Shown here one piece after another: positions 9,047 to 18,000 of a stretch of DNA of 64,000 bases. Both the position numbers and the translations under genes were made by a program. Each line of letters starts with the position of its first letter. Within the stretch, counting starts at the first letter, position 1. A model generated the notes under the pieces. The model saw only the letters and a program-made list of their open reading frames with translations. It was not told where the DNA came from and did not search any database. The stretch comes from Chromohalobacter nigrandesensis. GTDB taxonomy: Bacteria; Pseudomonadota; Gammaproteobacteria; Pseudomonadales; Halomonadaceae. The DNA lies in assembly GCF_023061285.1 (NCBI RefSeq), contig NZ_JAKGAM010000006.1, forward strand, positions 124,001-188,000. Direction: 5' to 3'.

Positions 9047-10141
9047 ATGACCCGTTCAATCGCTTTCACCCCGGCACGCTTCGGTGCGATAGACGTTGCA
9101 AACCGGTTTGTCATGGCTCCCATGTCACGCAATCGTGCCACACCCGAGGGCCTTGCAACGCCATTGATGGCCGAATATTACGCCCAGAGGGCCACGGCAG
9201 GCTTGATCGTGACCGAGGGTGTACAGCCCAGCGCCGTAGGACAAGGGTTCATGAATACACCAGGCCTGCATAGTGAAGCGCAAATAACAGCGTGGCGTCA
9301 GGTGACCGAGGCCGTCCATGCCAAGGGAGGCAAGATTGTTGTTCAGCTAATGCACGCTGGACGCATTGGGCATCCCTCCCTCTACCCTGACCGACATGCT
9401 TCAATTGCGCCCTCAGCGATTGCTGCACAAGATCAGGCCTTCACTCCCGAAGGTCCCAAGGATTACCCGACGCCTCGTGCCATGTCTGAGGCTGATATCA
9501 ATCAGGCGATCGCTGAGCATGCCCAGGCTGCCCGAAATGCCATGGAGGCAGGCTTCGACGGCATTGAGATCCATGCCGGTAATGGCTTTCTAATCCATCA
9601 ATTCATGGCAGAAAACTGCAATCAGCGCACTGATGGCTATGGTCGCGACATTAAGGGGCGTGTTCGCTTTGCCCTGGAGGTGATTGACGCTTGCGTTCAG
9701 GCCATCGGCGCCAGGCGTGTTGGGGTAAGAATTTCCCCATGTAATCCTTTTAACGACATCATTGAAGGAAATACCCCAGAACTCTACAAGGCGCTCCTGG
9801 AGCGTATACCGGAGGACCTGGCTTACCTACATATTATGGAAGCCAATAACCGGCCGCAGACAGAGGCCATCAGGGCGATGTGGCGCGGTCCGCTCATCCT
9901 GAACCCGCATGCGGATGCCACCGCCTGGCCGGCCACTCCAAGCATACTAAAAACCCTCTTCGATACGGACCTCGCCGACGGGGTCTGCTTCGGCGCCCTA
10001 TTCCTGGCCAACCCAGACCTGGTCTCTCGGATTCGCCTGTCAGCTCCATTAAACAGCGTGGATGAAACTACCTTCTATGGGGGAGGTGCCCGAGGCTATA
10101 CCGACTACCCGACTCTGGAGCAGTGCGCATCCATTGCCTGA
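9047..10141 (+). CDS. Old Yellow Enzyme-family flavin oxidoreductase, catalytic Tyr replaced by Phe
   Basis: A 364-residue OYE (FMN TIM barrel) similar to NemA/XenB ene-reductases: PMSRNRA near the N-terminus, QLMHAGRIGHPS, and the active-site segment IHAGNGFLIHQF. The His176/Asn179 pair that binds the substrate carbonyl or nitro group is kept. The residue two after Asn, normally the Tyr proton donor (HxxNGY), is Phe181. The downstream loop reads RISPCNPFND, where the family usually has SP followed by a more hydrophobic run. It starts 9 nt after the glycosidase, with AAGGA overlapping that stop codon. A role on an unsaturated dione or imide in the cluster is inferred. Loss of the Tyr suggests altered protonation or a non-reductive role. 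Confidence 0.85.
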   Translation: MTRSIAFTPARFGAIDVANRFVMAPMSRNRATPEGLATPLMAEYYAQRATAGLIVTEGVQPSAVGQGFMNTPGLHSEAQITAWRQVTEAVHAKGGKIVVQLMHAGRIGHPSLYPDRHASIAPSAIAAQDQAFTPEGPKDYPTPRAMSEADINQAIAEHAQAARNAMEAGFDGIEIHAGNGFLIHQFMAENCNQRTDGYGRDIKGRVRFALEVIDACVQAIGARRVGVRISPCNPFNDIIEGNTPELYKALLERIPEDLAYLHIMEANNRPQTEAIRAMWRGPLILNPHADATAWPATPSILKTLFDTDLADGVCFGALFLANPDLVSRIRLSAPLNSVDETTFYGGGARGYTDYPTLEQCASIA

Positions 10142-10151
10142 TCCCCAGTGC

Positions 10152-10179
10152 CTTCGGCGGCATCGTCAAGACGCCGAAG
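10152..10179. other. Hairpin between the OYE gene and the FAD protein gene
   Basis: CTTCGGCG (10152-10159) and CGCCGAAG (10172-10179) form an 8-bp stem with a 12-nt loop but no T-run follows. It may slow or stabilise the transcript and so set apart the last two genes. It is not a convincing intrinsic terminator. Confidence 0.5.
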
Positions 10180-10260
10180 AATGAACCGCAGCCGTGAGCT
10201 AGGCGACCTGTCCCATAAACAGGCAGGTTGCCCTCGTGCAGCCGAAAAAGGATTAGGCTG

Positions 10261-11706
10261 ATGCATGATGTTGCAATCGTTGGTTTTGGTGCGACTGGGG
10301 TCAGTTTCCTCCGCCAGCTGCATTCCCATTTGTATGAGCAGGATTTAGATCCGATCCGTGTTGCCCTGGTTTCGCCTGAGGAAAGCTTTTCGTCTGGGCT
10401 AGCCTTTGGACAGGCTGAATATTTTCACAAGGTGAACACGCCACCCGAGCTAATGGGAATCGACCCAGAAGACCCACAAGGGTTTGCCACGTGGATGCGT
10501 CAGCAGAGAGGACAGGAGGACCCGTACCCACCACGCGTGACGTATTCAGATTACCTGAAGTATATCTATCGGACCTTGGCCGGCGACAAACTTGCAATCA
10601 CTGAGTTTCACACCCACGCCAGCGATATCGATACACATACTGCCTACCAAGTTATTCGGCTTAACGATGGGCGCGAGGTCATGACGCGAAGGACCGTGCT
10701 TGCTCTAGGGTCTGTTTCCGCACCAACATTCAACACTGCCTCGGGCATGAATCCGGTACAACCCAGAGAGATTGCCTATACGCGGGCCCCCGAATGCGCG
10801 TTGGTCGCAGGGACAGGGCTAACGGCAGTGGACTGTGTCCGATCGCTGGCTCGACTGGGAACCCAGTCAATACACATGTTTTCACGTAGCGGGTTTGCGC
10901 CCACGGTAATCTCGAAAGGCGTGTCCTACCACCCTGAGCACTTCATCTGGGACAAGTTAAAGGCCGAGTTGAGCCGGCATCCTCGTGAGACGCGGCTGCC
11001 CAGTGTTATTAAATTGCTCAAAGCCGAGATAAAACAGATGCCTAATCCGGAAGTCCCTCGAGCCAACAGGTTCCTGTTGAAGGGGAATCTCAAGTCCTAT
11101 TGGGGTTACCTGTTATCACGCGCTGACAACGCCGATCTCCCTTTTCAGGATACGTTAGGCTCGACTCGATTCTATGCCCACAAGATTTGGCGCAAGCTTG
11201 GAGAACGAGAGCGTCAGGACTTTCAACGTAGCTTCGGGTCGTTCTGGGCATGCTGGCGGCATCCGATACCTGCCGATATTGTCAGAGAGCTTCAGCAGTA
11301 CGCAAAAGAGGGTCGTTTGCATTTGCATCGCCCGGTGGCGCCCATCAAACGCCAAAGAGGGCAGTATATACTTGAGACCAAAGACACGCGCATACTTGCC
11401 AACATCCTGATCGATGGAACCGGTGGCTCAGGCGACATGCAGCAAGTCTCTTCTCCACTTGTCCGAAATTTGTTGAACAAACAGTTGGCGATTGCTCATC
11501 CCTGCGGCGGCCTGAGAGTCGACTCCCTAACCTATGGATTAGAGAACGACACTCGATCCACAGGAATCTATTGTCTTGGACCATTGGCCAAAGGAGTACT
11601 TTTTTCTACTAATGCCTTCTGGTTCAATGCACAGTGCGCCTCCCAGTTAGCCTATTACTTGGCCATCGAGATTCGCCTCGAACCGCATGGGGAGGTTGTT
11701 ACTTAA
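10261..11706 (+). CDS. FAD/NAD(P)-binding protein (NAD_binding_9-like)
   Basis: A 481-residue protein starting with a Rossmann dinucleotide-binding motif (VAIVGFGATGVSF, Gly-x-Gly-x-x-Gly). A second nucleotide-binding stretch occurs at about residue 180 (ALVAGTGLTAVDCVRSL). A late IYCLGPLAKGVLF segment is typical of the FAD-binding end. It resembles the broad FAD/NAD(P)-binding, YdhS-like family, whose members are mostly uncharacterised. The ATG at 10261 is chosen over 10228 because AAAAAGGA lies about 9 nt upstream and the Rossmann strand begins at residue 4. It overlaps the AEC gene by one base (TAATG). A role in oxidising or reducing a cluster intermediate is plausible, but substrate and reaction are unknown. 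Confidence 0.7.
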   Translation: MHDVAIVGFGATGVSFLRQLHSHLYEQDLDPIRVALVSPEESFSSGLAFGQAEYFHKVNTPPELMGIDPEDPQGFATWMRQQRGQEDPYPPRVTYSDYLKYIYRTLAGDKLAITEFHTHASDIDTHTAYQVIRLNDGREVMTRRTVLALGSVSAPTFNTASGMNPVQPREIAYTRAPECALVAGTGLTAVDCVRSLARLGTQSIHMFSRSGFAPTVISKGVSYHPEHFIWDKLKAELSRHPRETRLPSVIKLLKAEIKQMPNPEVPRANRFLLKGNLKSYWGYLLSRADNADLPFQDTLGSTRFYAHKIWRKLGERERQDFQRSFGSFWACWRHPIPADIVRELQQYAKEGRLHLHRPVAPIKRQRGQYILETKDTRILANILIDGTGGSGDMQQVSSPLVRNLLNKQLAIAHPCGGLRVDSLTYGLENDTRSTGIYCLGPLAKGVLFSTNAFWFNAQCASQLAYYLAIEIRLEPHGEVVT

Positions 11707-12578
11707 TGTCCATTCTCATACCTCTAGCCTATTTACTTATCGGCGTCCTGCTAGGGCGCTTTTTGCCCGAAATAAAAAATATCTTGGCGAAAGCGCTGAC
11801 CAAAATTTTCATCCCGTTAGTCATCATATACAACCTGCTAGCCTACCAAGCCGGTACGGCTTTGCTGGCGCTATTCAGTGTCGCCTTTTGTTCGCTGCTG
11901 TTCGTTTGTGGGCTTGTGCTCTGGAAGAACCGGTTGACGGCCCTGACATTGAGTTATCTCAATGTAGGGTGGCTAGGACTGCCAATCGCTATAGCCCTTT
12001 TTGGCGATGAGGCCAGCCACATAATAATTGCAGCCTACGTAGGTAGCTCGATCTTCGGAAACATAGCGTCGTCATTGGCATTACAGTCCGACATGCCATG
12101 GCGTGGGTTGTTTTATCGCATCGTCAGGATGCCGCCGGTAATGGCGGTGATTGTAGGCCTGGCATTGCATGTCTTGCCGCTGCACCTGGCACAGAATGAA
12201 TACCTCAGCATTCTCTATGAAGTTGCCAAGCAAATGATGTCCTTGGCTGGCATGGGTGTTTTAGGTATCTGGCTGTACAACTCCAAAGTATCGCTGCAGA
12301 GCTTACGAGAATCCATTCCGCACGCCATTGTCAGAGCCGTAGTGGGAACCAGCATGGTCGCCTTATTTATCGTAGGTTGCCGAAGTCTAGGTTACGACCT
12401 CTTTCCAGACAGTATCTGGGCACTTGCCTTATTGCCTCTTCTTCCCCCAGCAGCCAATATCGTAGTGCTTGAAACCTACTATTGTGGCACGGGAAATTCC
12501 GCGCAAACGATAGTCTGTGGAACGGTAGTTTCTCTTGTATTGATATTTGTTTTTTCTTTTATACTCATGGAGATTTAA
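11706..12578 (+). CDS. AEC (auxin efflux carrier) family transporter
   Basis: A 290-residue, roughly ten-helix inner-membrane protein (MSILIPLAYLLIGVLLGRFLPE, then repeated hydrophobic segments), the usual AEC size and layout. The ATG at 11706 shares one base with the preceding stop and avoids a 24-residue non-membrane extension from 11634. AEC proteins move small organic anions or weakly acidic compounds. In this cluster it could be a second exporter or a precursor or product importer. Specificity cannot be read from sequence. Confidence 0.75.
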   Translation: MSILIPLAYLLIGVLLGRFLPEIKNILAKALTKIFIPLVIIYNLLAYQAGTALLALFSVAFCSLLFVCGLVLWKNRLTALTLSYLNVGWLGLPIAIALFGDEASHIIIAAYVGSSIFGNIASSLALQSDMPWRGLFYRIVRMPPVMAVIVGLALHVLPLHLAQNEYLSILYEVAKQMMSLAGMGVLGIWLYNSKVSLQSLRESIPHAIVRAVVGTSMVALFIVGCRSLGYDLFPDSIWALALLPLLPPAANIVVLETYYCGTGNSAQTIVCGTVVSLVLIFVFSFILMEI

Positions 12579-12628
12579 CGATCATTCCAAGGCCCGCGCA
12601 AAGGCTTGGACACCAAAAACCTACCCTC

Positions 12629-12655
12629 GTCCCTCGGATGGCGATAGGGACTTTT
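12629..12655 (+). terminator. Weak terminator-like hairpin after the AEC gene
   Basis: GTCCCT (12629-12634) and AGGGAC (12646-12651) form a 6-bp stem followed by four T. It lies in the 75-nt gap between the AEC gene and the convergent tilS, and the T-run overlaps the tilS stop codon. It could end the accessory operon. The short stem keeps confidence low. Confidence 0.4.
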
Positions 12656-13952
12656 AACCACCCTTGGCGGGCATCGCTCGCAGCCGCCAGCCTTCGGCGG
12701 CGGCGATGCCCAGCACCCCGACCAGGATATCGCCTTCCCAGGCCAGCCACAGACGCTCACGCTGCCACGGCGGCACATGGCGTTCCTGCAGCACACGCTT
12801 GAGATCGCGCCGCCCGCGCCCTGGCAGACGTAGCGCCTCGCCACCCTGACGCAAACGCAGCGTGAGACTGACATCACGCGGAGGATCGGGAAGCAGTTGC
12901 CACGCCAGCGGACCCAGCGGGGTCTCCAGGGGCGCGCGGCCATCCCAGGTCAGGAAGGGATCCGCCACCGGTGGTGCGTCCAGCGGTGCCAGCAGATAGA
13001 GATGCCCTCGCCAGCGCCTGGCCTGCGCGCCCGACCAGTCGATATGGACCTGGGCATCGTCGCGGGCCTGCAATTGATCGAGCAAGCTTTCGAGGCGCGC
13101 GCGCGGTGGCGTGGGCAGGGAGAGTCGCCGACAGGCATGGCGTACCAGCAGACGCTGGCGGGGCCGGGAGAGTGACGCGATGCTCGCGACCGGCAAGCAG
13201 GCCGCCTCGCCCCCCAGCGCCTGCAAGGTTTCTGCGGCCAGCTCTTCCAGCAGCGCATCGCTCTCGCCCAGTTGCTCGGCGGTGCGTGCCAGCGATGTTG
13301 CCGCGCCCGGCCAGCGTGCCGCCAGCGCCGGCATGACCGTGTGGCGCAGATAGTTGCGATCAAAGCGCTCATCGGCGTTGGACGGGTCCTCGACCCAACG
13401 CAGGTCACGTGTCGCGGCTTCGCGTTCCAGCGTCACGCGCGTTACGGACAGCCACGGCCGGACCATGAAACGCCCCTGCCACTCGCGTCTCTCAGGCATG
13501 CCCGCCATGCCGCGCAGCCCGCTACCGCGCAGTCCCGCCAGCAGCAGGCCTTCGGCCTGATCGTCGGCATGCTGCGCCAATAGCAGTGTGTCTCCCGGTG
13601 CGACACGGCGCGCATACGCCGCAAGCCGCGCCTCACGGGCGTGTGCCTCGAGACCTCGCTCACCGTGTACCACCGTGACACGCTCGACGTAAAGCGGCAC
13701 GCCGAGGCGTGAACAAAGCACCCGGCAATGCCGCTCGAAATCCTCGGCAGCCGGCTGCAGGTCATGATTGACATGCACCGCATAGAGCGGCCGTGGATGA
13801 CAGCGACATGACGCCACCGCCAGCGTCAGCATCAATGAGGAATCCAGGCCACCGGACAGCGCCACCCAAACGCAACGCCCCGGCGAGGTCGTCGCCAGGG
13901 CGTCGTCGACAAGGGCGTCAGGGGAAGACGATGCGTTATTGGGGAGCGCCAT
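12654..13952 (-). CDS. tilS: tRNA(Ile)-lysidine synthase
   Basis: This 432-residue enzyme modifies C34 of tRNA-Ile(CAU) to lysidine with ATP and lysine, so that the tRNA reads AUA. The PP-loop SGGLDS is at residues 33-38. [22 protein letters not shown], the tRNA-recognition region and a C-terminal TilS domain with [21 protein letters not shown] follow. Its start overlaps the accA stop by 17 nt, so it is the last gene of the minus-strand run. Its 3' end is the junction with the lower-GC accessory block. Confidence 0.95.
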   Translation of the reverse strand: MALPNNASSSPDALVDDALATTSPGRCVWVALSGGLDSSLMLTLAVASCRCHPRPLYAVHVNHDLQPAAEDFERHCRVLCSRLGVPLYVERVTVVHGERGLEAHAREARLAAYARRVAPGDTLLLAQHADDQAEGLLLAGLRGSGLRGMAGMPERREWQGRFMVRPWLSVTRVTLEREAATRDLRWVEDPSNADERFDRNYLRHTVMPALAARWPGAATSLARTAEQLGESDALLEELAAETLQALGGEAACLPVASIASLSRPRQRLLVRHACRRLSLPTPPRARLESLLDQLQARDDAQVHIDWSGAQARRWRGHLYLLAPLDAPPVADPFLTWDGRAPLETPLGPLAWQLLPDPPRDVSLTLRLRQGGEALRLPGRGRRDLKRVLQERHVPPWQRERLWLAWEGDILVGVLGIAAAEGWRLRAMPAKGG

Positions 13953-14889
13953 AGCTCATCAGACGCTCATAACGCCGCGACAGCAGGGCATCTGTCTCCA
14001 TGGCTTCCAGCCGCTCGAGGCTCGCGCCCAGTGCGTCCTTGATGCTATCGGCCATCTTCTGCGGATTGCGATGCGCGCCCCCCAGCGGTTCCTTGATCAG
14101 GGTATCGACGAAGCCCAGCTCCTTGAGGCGCTCGGCGGTAATACCCATCGCCTGCGCCGCCTCGGAGGCCTTTTCGGCGCTCTTCCACAGGATCGACGCG
14201 CAACCTTCCGGGGAAATCACCGCATAGGTCGAATACTGCAGCATCTGCAGCTCATCGCAGACACCAATCGCCAGTGCTCCGCCGGAGCCACCCTCACCCA
14301 CGACGGTGGAAATGATCGGCGTCTTGAGCCGCGACATGACCGCCAGATTATAGGCGATGGCCTCGCTCTGGCCGCGCTCCTCGGCGTCGATCCCGGGATA
14401 GGCGCCGGGGGTATCGATAAAGGTCAGTACCGGCATCTTGAAGCGCTCGGCCATTTCCATCAGCCGACACGCCTTGCGATAGCCTTCCGGGCGCGGCATA
14501 CCGAAGTTGCGTCGCACCTTCTCCTTGACGTCACGCCCCTTCTGATGACCGATGACCATCACCGGCTTGTCGTCGAGGCGCGCCACGCCGCCCACGATGG
14601 CGGCGTCATCGGCGAAATGACGATCGCCATGCAGTTCGTCGAAGTCCTCGAACAGGCTATCGAGGTAATCCAGCGTGTAGGGACGCTGGGGATGACGCGA
14701 GAGCTGCGATACCTGCCAGGCGCTAAGATCGCGAAAAATCGATTCGGTGAGCTTGCGATTCTTGTCTTCAAGCTTGCCGATTTCGTCGCTCAAGCTGATA
14801 CGGCTGTCGTTACCGACCAGGCGTAGCTCATCGATCTTGGCTTCCAGCTCGGCGATCGGCTGTTCAAAGTCCAGGTAGTTGGGATTCAT
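13936..14889 (-). CDS. accA: Acetyl-CoA carboxylase carboxyltransferase subunit alpha
   Basis: A 317-residue subunit that, with AccD, transfers CO2 from carboxybiotin to acetyl-CoA to make malonyl-CoA. Recognisable segments are [19 protein letters not shown], the crotonase-fold core [22 protein letters not shown] and [14 protein letters not shown]. The start at 14889 is chosen because upstream in-frame codons encode a non-conserved arginine-rich stretch. It lies between dnaE and tilS, as in many gammaproteobacteria. Confidence 0.96.
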   Translation of the reverse strand: MNPNYLDFEQPIAELEAKIDELRLVGNDSRISLSDEIGKLEDKNRKLTESIFRDLSAWQVSQLSRHPQRPYTLDYLDSLFEDFDELHGDRHFADDAAIVGGVARLDDKPVMVIGHQKGRDVKEKVRRNFGMPRPEGYRKACRLMEMAERFKMPVLTFIDTPGAYPGIDAEERGQSEAIAYNLAVMSRLKTPIISTVVGEGGSGGALAIGVCDELQMLQYSTYAVISPEGCASILWKSAEKASEAAQAMGITAERLKELGFVDTLIKEPLGGAHRNPQKMADSIKDALGASLERLEAMETDALLSRRYERLMSYGAPQ

Positions 14890-15062
14890 AGAACGTCTAC
14901 TTTGTGGTCTTGGGCAGCCCGGGGCCGCACGTCCGATGTCGCGCGAGGCGACGCTGTGACGGACAGGGCATGGCGCCAACCGGCCGTAAACCGGCATTAT
15001 CGCACCCTGAACGCATCACGCAAGACACCCCGCACCAAGCACCCTCGCCAGCGATTAAGGAA

Positions 15063-18000
15063 TCACCCACGATAGCGCAACGTCACCGCCTCCTGCCCCT
15101 CTACCTCGCGCAGGGCGATGAGCAGATCGTCGCTGGGCGACACCCGCCAGGGATCACCCAGTTCCAGCACGCCGCTGGCCTGGGGATTGCGGTAACGCAC
15201 GCGTACCGGCAACCCTTGGGGATCACGCCACCGCGTGAGGCTATCTTGCAAACTGCGCGCAAAACGTCCATTGAGACGCGTGCCATCTAGCGCGAGTTCC
15301 ACGGCCTCGCCATAGCGCGTGCGCGCATCGACCATCGGCGTCACTTCCTTGCCACGCAGGCGCAGGCCGCCCGAATAATCGTCGCTGCTCACTTCGCCCT
15401 CGATAATCAGGACATCATCGGCGCCGAGCTTGCCACGCATCTGCTCGTACATCTCGCCAAACAGCGAGGCCTCGATACGGCCGGTACGGTCGTCCAGGGT
15501 GATGAACGCCATGGTATCGCCGCGCTTGGATTTCATGGTGCGCATGGCCACCACCAGGCCCGCGACACGCTGCGACTCGCCGCGCAAGGGTTTCAGATCG
15601 ACGATGCGCGTCGACACGAAACGCTTGAGCTCGCTTTCGTATTCGTCGATGGGGTGGCCCGTCAGATACAGGCCCAGAGTGTCCTTCTCACCGGCCAGGC
15701 GCTCCTTGTCGGTCCACTCGCGGGCATAGTGGTAATCGGCATAGACATCGCCGCTTTCCGGTTCGACGAAGGCATCGCCGAACATGTCGATCATCCCAGC
15801 GCTGGCATTGGCATGGCTCTGCGACGCCGCCTTGAGCGCGGCATCCAGCGACGCCATCAATACCGCCCGGGACGGCCCCAGGTTATCCAACGCACCCGAG
15901 CGGATCAGGGCTTCCAAGGTGCGCTTGTTGAGGCGTTTGGCGTCGACACGGCGGCAAAAATCGAACAGATCGTCGAAGGCACCGTCGGCCTCGCGCGCCT
16001 CGACGATCGCCCCGATGGGCCCTTCGCCGACGCCGCGAATCGCGCCCAGGCCATAGACGACACGGTTCTGTTCGTCGACGGTGAACTTGTAGCTGCCCAT
16101 ATTGACGTCCGGCGGCGTGACCGTCAGCCCCTGCTTGCGACATTCCTCGATCAGCGGCACGACCTTGTCGAGGTTGTCCATCTCGGTGGACAGCACCGCC
16201 GCCATGAAGGGCGCGGGGTAATGCGCCTTGAGCCACGCCGTCTGATACGAGACCAGACCGTAGGCCGCCGAGTGCGACTTGTTGAACCCGTAACCGGCGA
16301 ATTTCTCCACCAGATCGAAGAGGTTGCCGGCGAGATCCTGGTCGATACCGTTGGCCGCACAGCCCTCCATGAAACCGGCGCGCTGCTTGGCCATCTCCTC
16401 GGGCTTCTTCTTGCCCATGGCGCGGCGCAGCATGTCCGCCTGGCCCAGGCTGTAGCCTGCCATCACCTGGGCGATCTGCATCACCTGCTCTTGATAGAGG
16501 ATGATGCCGTAGGTAGGGCCGAGTACTGGCTCGAGCAGCTCGTGCTGATACTCCGGATGCGGGTAGGCGACCTCGGCGCGGCCATGCTTGCGATTGATGA
16601 AGTCGTCGACCATGCCGGATTGCAGCGGCCCCGGACGGAACAACGCCACCAGGGCGATCATGTCCTCCAGCGAGTCAGGCTCCAGACGCTTGATCAACTC
16701 CTTCATGCCGCGTGATTCGAGCTGGAAGACCGCCGTGGTCTCGGCCTTCTTGAGCATATCGAAGGTAGGCACGTCATCCAGCGGGATCGAAGCGATATCC
16801 AGCGGCCCCTGCCCTTCGCGGGCGCGCACCGTATCGACCATCTCCAACGCCCAGTCGATGATGGTCAGCGTACGCAGCCCCAGGAAGTCGAACTTGACCA
16901 GCCCGGCTTCCTCGATGTCGTTCTTGTCGTACTGCACCACCAGCCCGCTGCCGTCTTCCTCGCACAAAAGCGGCGAGAAATCGGTCAGCTTGGTGGGCGC
17001 AATCACCACCCCGCCGGCGTGCTTGCCGGTGCCGCGGGTAATACCCTCGAGCTTGAGCGCCATGTCCCAGATTTCCTGGGATTCCTCATCGTTGTCGAGA
17101 TATTCCTTGAGCGCCGGCTCCTGCTCGATAGCCTTGGACAAGGTCATGCCGACCTCGAAGGGGATCAGCTTGGAGAGCTTGTCGCCCATCGAATACGGCT
17201 TGCCCTGGGCACGCGCCACGTCACGCACCACGGCCTTGGCAGCCATGGTGCCGAAGGTCACGATCTGTGAGACGGCATCTCGCCCGTAACGGCTGGCCAC
17301 ATACTCGATGACCCGGTCGCGCTTCTCCATGCAGAAATCGACGTCGAAGTCGGGCATCGACACACGTTCCGGATTGAGGAAGCGTTCGAACAGCAGGTCG
17401 TACTCGAGCGGATCCAGGTCGGTGATCTTGAGTGCGTAGGCGACCAGCGAGCCGGCCCCCGAGCCACGCCCCGGCCCCACCGGAATGTCGTTTTCCTTGG
17501 CCCACTGGATGAAGTCCATGACGATCAGGAAGTACCCGGGGAAGCCCATTTCGAGGATGATATTGAGCTCGAAATCGAGCCGCTCGCGATAAGTCCCCTC
17601 GTGCTCACTGAGATCGCGCCCGGGGTAGATGGGCGTCTCGCCGGTGAAGAGCTTCTCGAGCCGCTCGGTGAGGCCGTCGTGAGAGATCTTGCGGAAGAAG
17701 CTCTCCATGGTCATGCCATCCGGCACCGGGTACTCGGGCAGGAAGATTTCACCCAGCGGCACGTCGACGTTGCAGCGCGCGGCGATCATCACGCTATTTT
17801 CCAGCGCCTCGGGAAGATCGGCGAACAGCTCAGCCATTTCCTGCGGGCTCTTCAGGTACTGCTCTTCGCTGTAACGGCGTTCGCGGCGCGGATCGTCGAG
17901 CGCTTTACCCTCGCCGATCGCCACCCGCGTTTCGTGAGCCCAGAATTCCTCGCGGCTCAAGAAGCGCACGTCATTGGTCGCCACCACCGGTGTCTGAGTC

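Larger units (their letters stand above)
1671..12578 (+). other. Candidate C-nucleoside / indigoidine-type biosynthetic gene cluster
   Basis: Nine consecutive + strand genes, mostly overlapping or less than 50 nt apart: TrpF-like, uracil phosphoribosyltransferase, EamA exporter, A-Ox-T-TE NRPS, tautomerase, IndA/PsuG glycosidase, OYE, FAD/NAD(P) protein and AEC transporter. The only larger gap (119 nt) precedes the FAD protein. NRPS, PsuG homologue, UPRTase and transporter are the same functional classes as MinA, MinB, MinD and MinT of the described Streptomyces minimycin cluster. No HAD phosphatase (IndB/MinC N-terminal domain) and no phosphopantetheinyl transferase are present. The product is inferred, not shown. 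Confidence 0.7.

Noticed and set aside
10152-10179. Terminator between the OYE gene and the FAD protein gene
   Set aside because: Stem is good but no T-run follows on either strand; kept only as a hairpin.
12654-13952. Many long open frames on the opposite strand of tilS, accA, dnaE, bamA, glnD, speA and others
   Set aside because: High-GC shadow frames: Arg/Ala/His-rich translations with no domain, fully inside clear genes.
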